Assembly: GCF_009754945.1 (NCBI RefSeq)
Contig: NZ_WPIN01000008.1
Location: forward strand, 1-64,000
DNA: 64,000 nucleotides
From: Spirosoma arboris
Lineage (GTDB): Bacteria; Bacteroidota; Bacteroidia; Cytophagales; Spirosomataceae
Direction of reading: 5' to 3'
Made by a program: the position numbers and the translations under genes. Under the pieces are notes generated by a model, which saw only the letters and a program-made list of their open reading frames with translations, was not told the DNA's origin and did not search any database. Shown piece after piece: positions 60,842-64,000 of this stretch. Numbering within the stretch: position 1 is the first letter of the stretch; each line of letters starts with the position of its first letter.

Positions 60842-63491
60842 ATTCTGAACGAAGTGACGTAATCGGGTTCATTAAGGCCGCTTTGATCGCCTGGAAACTA
60901 ACGGTTAGCAAGGTGATGATCAGGGCACCTATACCGGCGGCTGCAAAAATCCACCATTCAATGTCGGTGTGGTAGTCGTATTTCAGAAGCCACTGATTCA
61001 TGAAATACCAGGCGATGGGTACGGCGATCAGGCAAGAGATAATCACCAGAAAGACAAAGTCTTTGGAGAGCAATCCCCACAAATTGGTGACTGTCGCACC
61101 CAGCACTTTGCGAACGCCAATTTCCTTGGTACGTTGTTCAGCTACGAACGACGCTAACCCGAAAAGACCAAGACAGCTTATGAGAATGGCAAGCACTGCA
61201 AAAACAGAAGCTAGTTTGCCAATACGCTCTTCTGCCGAAAATTTGGCGGCATATTGCTCATCCACGAACTTATAATCGAAGGAAGCCGAAGGGACTATTT
61301 TTTTGATTACATTTTCGATCTGAGGAATAGCAGCCGCAGCACTTACCGTCGGATTAATCTTGATCGTCAGTTGACTTGACTGAGAATAATTTTTATCCAG
61401 AAAGAAGAACGTCTGCTTGACGGGTTCGTAAGGCGATTGCATCACCAGGTCTTTAATAACACCGATTATTTTCCAGGTACTTACTTTATCATCCCCTTTC
61501 ACAAATTCACCAACGGGCTCTTTTAGATGCATGTATTTGGCCGCTGTTTCATTGATAATCAAACCTGATGAGTCAGTCGAAAACGCTTTTGAAAAATCAC
61601 GACCGTCAATAAATTGCCACCCAACGGTTTTTCCGAAATCATGCGTGACTTCGCAAACGGCAAAATCAGAATCTTTTTCCGGGTCTTTGCCTCGCCAGTC
61701 GTAACCACCCGAATTACTCCAAACGGCTGTTAATGGATTGGAGGAGAAGGCTACGTCCGTAACCATTCCCGTATTGACTAATTCACTTTTTAGTAGTTCA
61801 TGTTTCCCTTTATAATTGGGGTCATTCATGGAGAGGTTTATTAATCCTTCCCGATTATACCCAATTGGGCGGTTGCGGGCATGCTGGATTTGTTGGTAAA
61901 CGATAATGGTGCCGATAACCAGAACCACCGAAACGGTAAACTGAACGACCACCAGAATTTTGCGGGGCAGTGCCGCAAAACGACCCAGTCGAATCGTTCC
62001 TTTTAAAACTTTAACGGGCTGGAAAGACGACAGATAAAAAGCTGGATAAAGGCCTGCCAGAAAACCCGTTAACGTAATGAATACAAGAGAAATAAGCCAG
62101 AAGACGGGATTAGTAAAAGGTAAGGACATATCCTTGTCTGCCAGTTCATTGAACCAGGAAAGCGACGTTACAACGAGTATTACAGACAGAATAAATGCGA
62201 GGACAACCACTAAAAATGATTCGCTCATAAACTGGTTGACGAGCTGCCATTTTATGGACCCAATGGCTTTCCGAATCCCAACTTCTTTGGCTCGTTTTTC
62301 ACTACGTGCCGTGCTTAAATTCATGAAATTGATGCACGCCAGCAGCAACACAAATACGCCGATGATACCGAATAGCCAAACGAATGTAATACGACCGGCA
62401 GCGGGTTTACCATCCACAAACTCTGAATATAAATGCCAGGTGCTCATGGGAACCAGCTGAACAAATGGTTTATATTTTTGCATTTCTTTTAAAAAACTGG
62501 ATGGTAAATTTTTGTAATGAAAATCCTTAATACCTGCGTCGGCGGTCGCCATGGTTACCGTTGGCTGCAACTGGACATAGATATTAAATGAGCGATTGTT
62601 CCATTCATTTTCGCACTGTTTTATCCACTCATTGGAGGCAACCCAAAGAGGCCAGGGAGAGAAAAATTGCACTTCGCCAAACCGGGCATTCTTCGGTATA
62701 TCCTGATAAACGCCCGTTACTTTTACATCAATTCGATTGTCAATTTTTAAGGATTTGTTTATCGGGTCATCGGTACCGAAAATAGCCTCGGCCGTTGATT
62801 TTGACAGAATGATGGAGTGCATGTCGCTTAAGCTCGAATAGCTTCCTTTTAGCATGTTTAGCGAAAGCATTTCGGGCGCATCGGCTTCAATAAATTCCCC
62901 CGTTTTCTGAAAATTCTTATCACCAACTTTTAACGTATAACCGCTTACCCACCAGGCCATCAATACGTGTTTGAAATAGTGTTTGTATTTCGTTCTAAGA
63001 ATGGCTCCCATAGGAAATTGCAATGAAACAGACCCTCCAATTTTACTCGTTTGCGGGTCTGTTCCACCACTCCATACCTGAGCGATGTTGTCGTAATTTT
63101 TGTGGTATTTATCGTAGGATAATTCATCCCACAACCAAAGCCCAATCAGCATCGCTACGGCCATGCCGACCGCCAGCCCACCGATGTTAATGACGGAATA
63201 CGCCTTGTTTTTGACCAGGTTTCGAAAGGCGATTTTGAGATAATTTCGTAGCATAACCGTATTTGTTGGGGTAGGGTAGTTATTGAAGCTTCCAGTTACG
63301 GATTCGCGCTTCATTGCAAATGGTTTTATGAATCCTAGAACATCTCGCCAGTACCGCCAGCGTGCCCGCCGTTCGCCAATGCGTTCCACTTGCCAGGCAA
63401 ACTCCTCGTGTAAATCGCCCTGTACTTCCTCTAGCCGGTGAGGAGCACAAACGAGTTTTAGCAGGCGGTCAGCTAAGCGGGGTGGGTTCAT
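60840..63491 (-). CDS. P12: FtsX/MacB-type permease with class B prefix domain
   Basis: The 883-residue protein has the prefix VCAPHRLEEVQGDLHEEFAW. The linker before the core is KRESVTGSFNNYPTPTNT. After helix 1 it reads MLIGLWLWDELSYDKYHKNY. The first coupling region is ARSEKRAKEVGIRKAIGSIK and the second is AEQRTKEIGVRKVLGATVTN. It ends NPITSLRSE. Its prefix-coding DNA differs at several silent sites from the near-identical stretch shared by P5-P10. Confidence 0.92.
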   Translation of the reverse strand: MNPPRLADRLLKLVCAPHRLEEVQGDLHEEFAWQVERIGERRARWRYWRDVLGFIKPFAMKRESVTGSFNNYPTPTNTVMLRNYLKIAFRNLVKNKAYSVINIGGLAVGMAVAMLIGLWLWDELSYDKYHKNYDNIAQVWSGGTDPQTSKIGGSVSLQFPMGAILRTKYKHYFKHVLMAWWVSGYTLKVGDKNFQKTGEFIEADAPEMLSLNMLKGSYSSLSDMHSIILSKSTAEAIFGTDDPINKSLKIDNRIDVKVTGVYQDIPKNARFGEVQFFSPWPLWVASNEWIKQCENEWNNRSFNIYVQLQPTVTMATADAGIKDFHYKNLPSSFLKEMQKYKPFVQLVPMSTWHLYSEFVDGKPAAGRITFVWLFGIIGVFVLLLACINFMNLSTARSEKRAKEVGIRKAIGSIKWQLVNQFMSESFLVVVLAFILSVILVVTSLSWFNELADKDMSLPFTNPVFWLISLVFITLTGFLAGLYPAFYLSSFQPVKVLKGTIRLGRFAALPRKILVVVQFTVSVVLVIGTIIVYQQIQHARNRPIGYNREGLINLSMNDPNYKGKHELLKSELVNTGMVTDVAFSSNPLTAVWSNSGGYDWRGKDPEKDSDFAVCEVTHDFGKTVGWQFIDGRDFSKAFSTDSSGLIINETAAKYMHLKEPVGEFVKGDDKVSTWKIIGVIKDLVMQSPYEPVKQTFFFLDKNYSQSSQLTIKINPTVSAAAAIPQIENVIKKIVPSASFDYKFVDEQYAAKFSAEERIGKLASVFAVLAILISCLGLFGLASFVAEQRTKEIGVRKVLGATVTNLWGLLSKDFVFLVIISCLIAVPIAWYFMNQWLLKYDYHTDIEWWIFAAAGIGALIITLLTVSFQAIKAALMNPITSLRSE

Positions 63492-63500
63492 GGCCTTGAG

Positions 63501-63556
63501 CTTGGAGCGCGGTGCAGGGTAAAGAGTACGTTGTAGGAACCGCCCTGCACCATGCT
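63501..63556. repeat. Family D imperfect inverted repeat, copy 2 (P12/P13 junction)
   Basis: Left arm with GCGCGGTGCAGGG (63509-63519 region) and right arm with CCCTGCACCATGC (about 63543-63555). Compared with copy 1, A to T on the left is matched by T to A on the right, keeping the pair. Confidence 0.8.
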
Positions 63557-64000
63557 ATTCAGAACGTAGTGAGGTAACTGGGTTCATTAATGCTGCTTTC
63601 ACACTTTGGAAACTGACCGTGAACAGGGCTATAAAAAGGGAAAGTAGACCAGCTATGGCAAACATCCACCAGCTTACAGGCACCCTATACGCAAACCCTT
63701 GTAGCCACTGGTTCGTAGACCACCAGGCAATAGGTGTTGCGATAACAAAAGCGACCATCACTAATTTTAAAAAGTCTTTCGATAAAAGCTGTATGATTCC
63801 CGATACGCTGGCACCCAACGCTTTACGTATGCCTATTTCCTTACTTCGCTGTTCGGCGTCAAAGGCTGCCAGTCCAAATAAACCAAGGCAGGAGATCAGG
63901 ATGGCCATAAGTGTAAATGAATTGACAATGCGACCGAGGGTGCTTTCAGCTTCATACTGCTTTTGCACATCATCGTCCATGAAGGCGTAATCAAACGGGG
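63555..64000 (-). CDS. P13: FtsX/MacB-type permease, C-terminal part only
   Basis: The gene runs off the right edge, so only the last 148 or so residues are visible. The frame continues upstream of the ATG at 63980 with PFDYAF, matching the PFDYxF of the other permeases, so that ATG is internal. The visible part has the last three helices. The coupling motif AEQRSKEIGIRKALGASVSG has Ser in place of Thr and Ala in place of Val. The end is NPVTSLRSE, as in P4 (TSLRSE). Confidence 0.9.
   Translation of the reverse strand, partial: PFDYAFMDDDVQKQYEAESTLGRIVNSFTLMAILISCLGLFGLAAFDAEQRSKEIGIRKALGASVSGIIQLLSKDFLKLVMVAFVIATPIAWWSTNQWLQGFAYRVPVSWWMFAIAGLLSLFIALFTVSFQSVKAALMNPVTSLRSE

Noticed and set aside
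31692..63556. Regularly spaced palindromes as a CRISPR-like array
   Set aside because: The elements are separated by whole genes of about 2.6 kb and belong to four unrelated families, so they are not CRISPR repeats.
29119..63990. Many plus-strand and alternate minus-strand open frames of 60-170 codons inside the permease genes
   Set aside because: They lie wholly within strongly conserved permease genes and show repeated, recognisable shadow sequences at the same place in each paralogue.

Overview
The window looks like the chromosome of a Cytophagia-type Bacteroidota, probably Spirosoma or a close relative. This is inferred from the protein families: large FtsX-like permeases carrying a 'permease prefix' domain next to a PadR regulator, a UpxY/NusG-like antiterminator remnant, a stand-alone LytTR regulator, a WcaI/WcaF-type exopolysaccharide cluster, and weak ribosome binding sites. 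No rRNA, tRNA or CRISPR array was seen.

Region 1 (1-5.2 kb, minus strand) encodes a secreted Ig-like/DUF11-like protein, two outer-membrane proteins that look like the two halves of YjbH, and a lipoprotein. Region 2 (5.2-23.8 kb) is an exopolysaccharide locus. A PHP-type tyrosine phosphatase (CpsB/YwqE) is alone on the plus strand. The minus strand carries, in transcription order: initiating sugar transferase, Wza-like exporter, Wzc-like tyrosine kinase, Wzx flippase, nitroreductase, pyruvyl transferase, two GT2 enzymes, Wzy-like polymerase, a 1.1-kb gap with an IS5-type remnant and a perfect 31-bp inverted repeat, then two acyltransferases and three glycosyltransferases. Together these describe a Wzx/Wzy-dependent pathway: lipid-linked priming, assembly, decoration by acetyl and pyruvyl groups, flipping, polymerisation, and export under kinase/phosphatase control. 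The genes from about 8.7 to 19 kb are visibly AT-rich.

Region 3 (23.8-29 kb) has a secreted beta-propeller-like protein, two possible tiny membrane proteins, a LytTR regulator, a UpxY-type antiterminator broken by two in-frame nonsense codons, and a small lipoprotein.

Region 4 (29 kb to the window end) is an array of thirteen paralogous FtsX/MacB-type permeases, called P1-P13 here from left to right. All are on the minus strand and P13 is cut by the window edge. P1-P4 lie downstream of, and overlap, a PadR regulator gene. P5-P13 form a second block. Between the blocks sit an HxlR regulator, a DoxX-like protein and a small four-helix membrane protein. No ABC ATPase is encoded in the window. 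Almost every junction between permease genes carries a palindromic element from one of four unrelated families, often starting within a few bases of a stop codon. The N-terminal prefix domain differs between the two blocks and does not follow the relationships of the permease cores. This array, with its interchangeable palindromes and block-specific prefixes, is the most unusual structure in the window.
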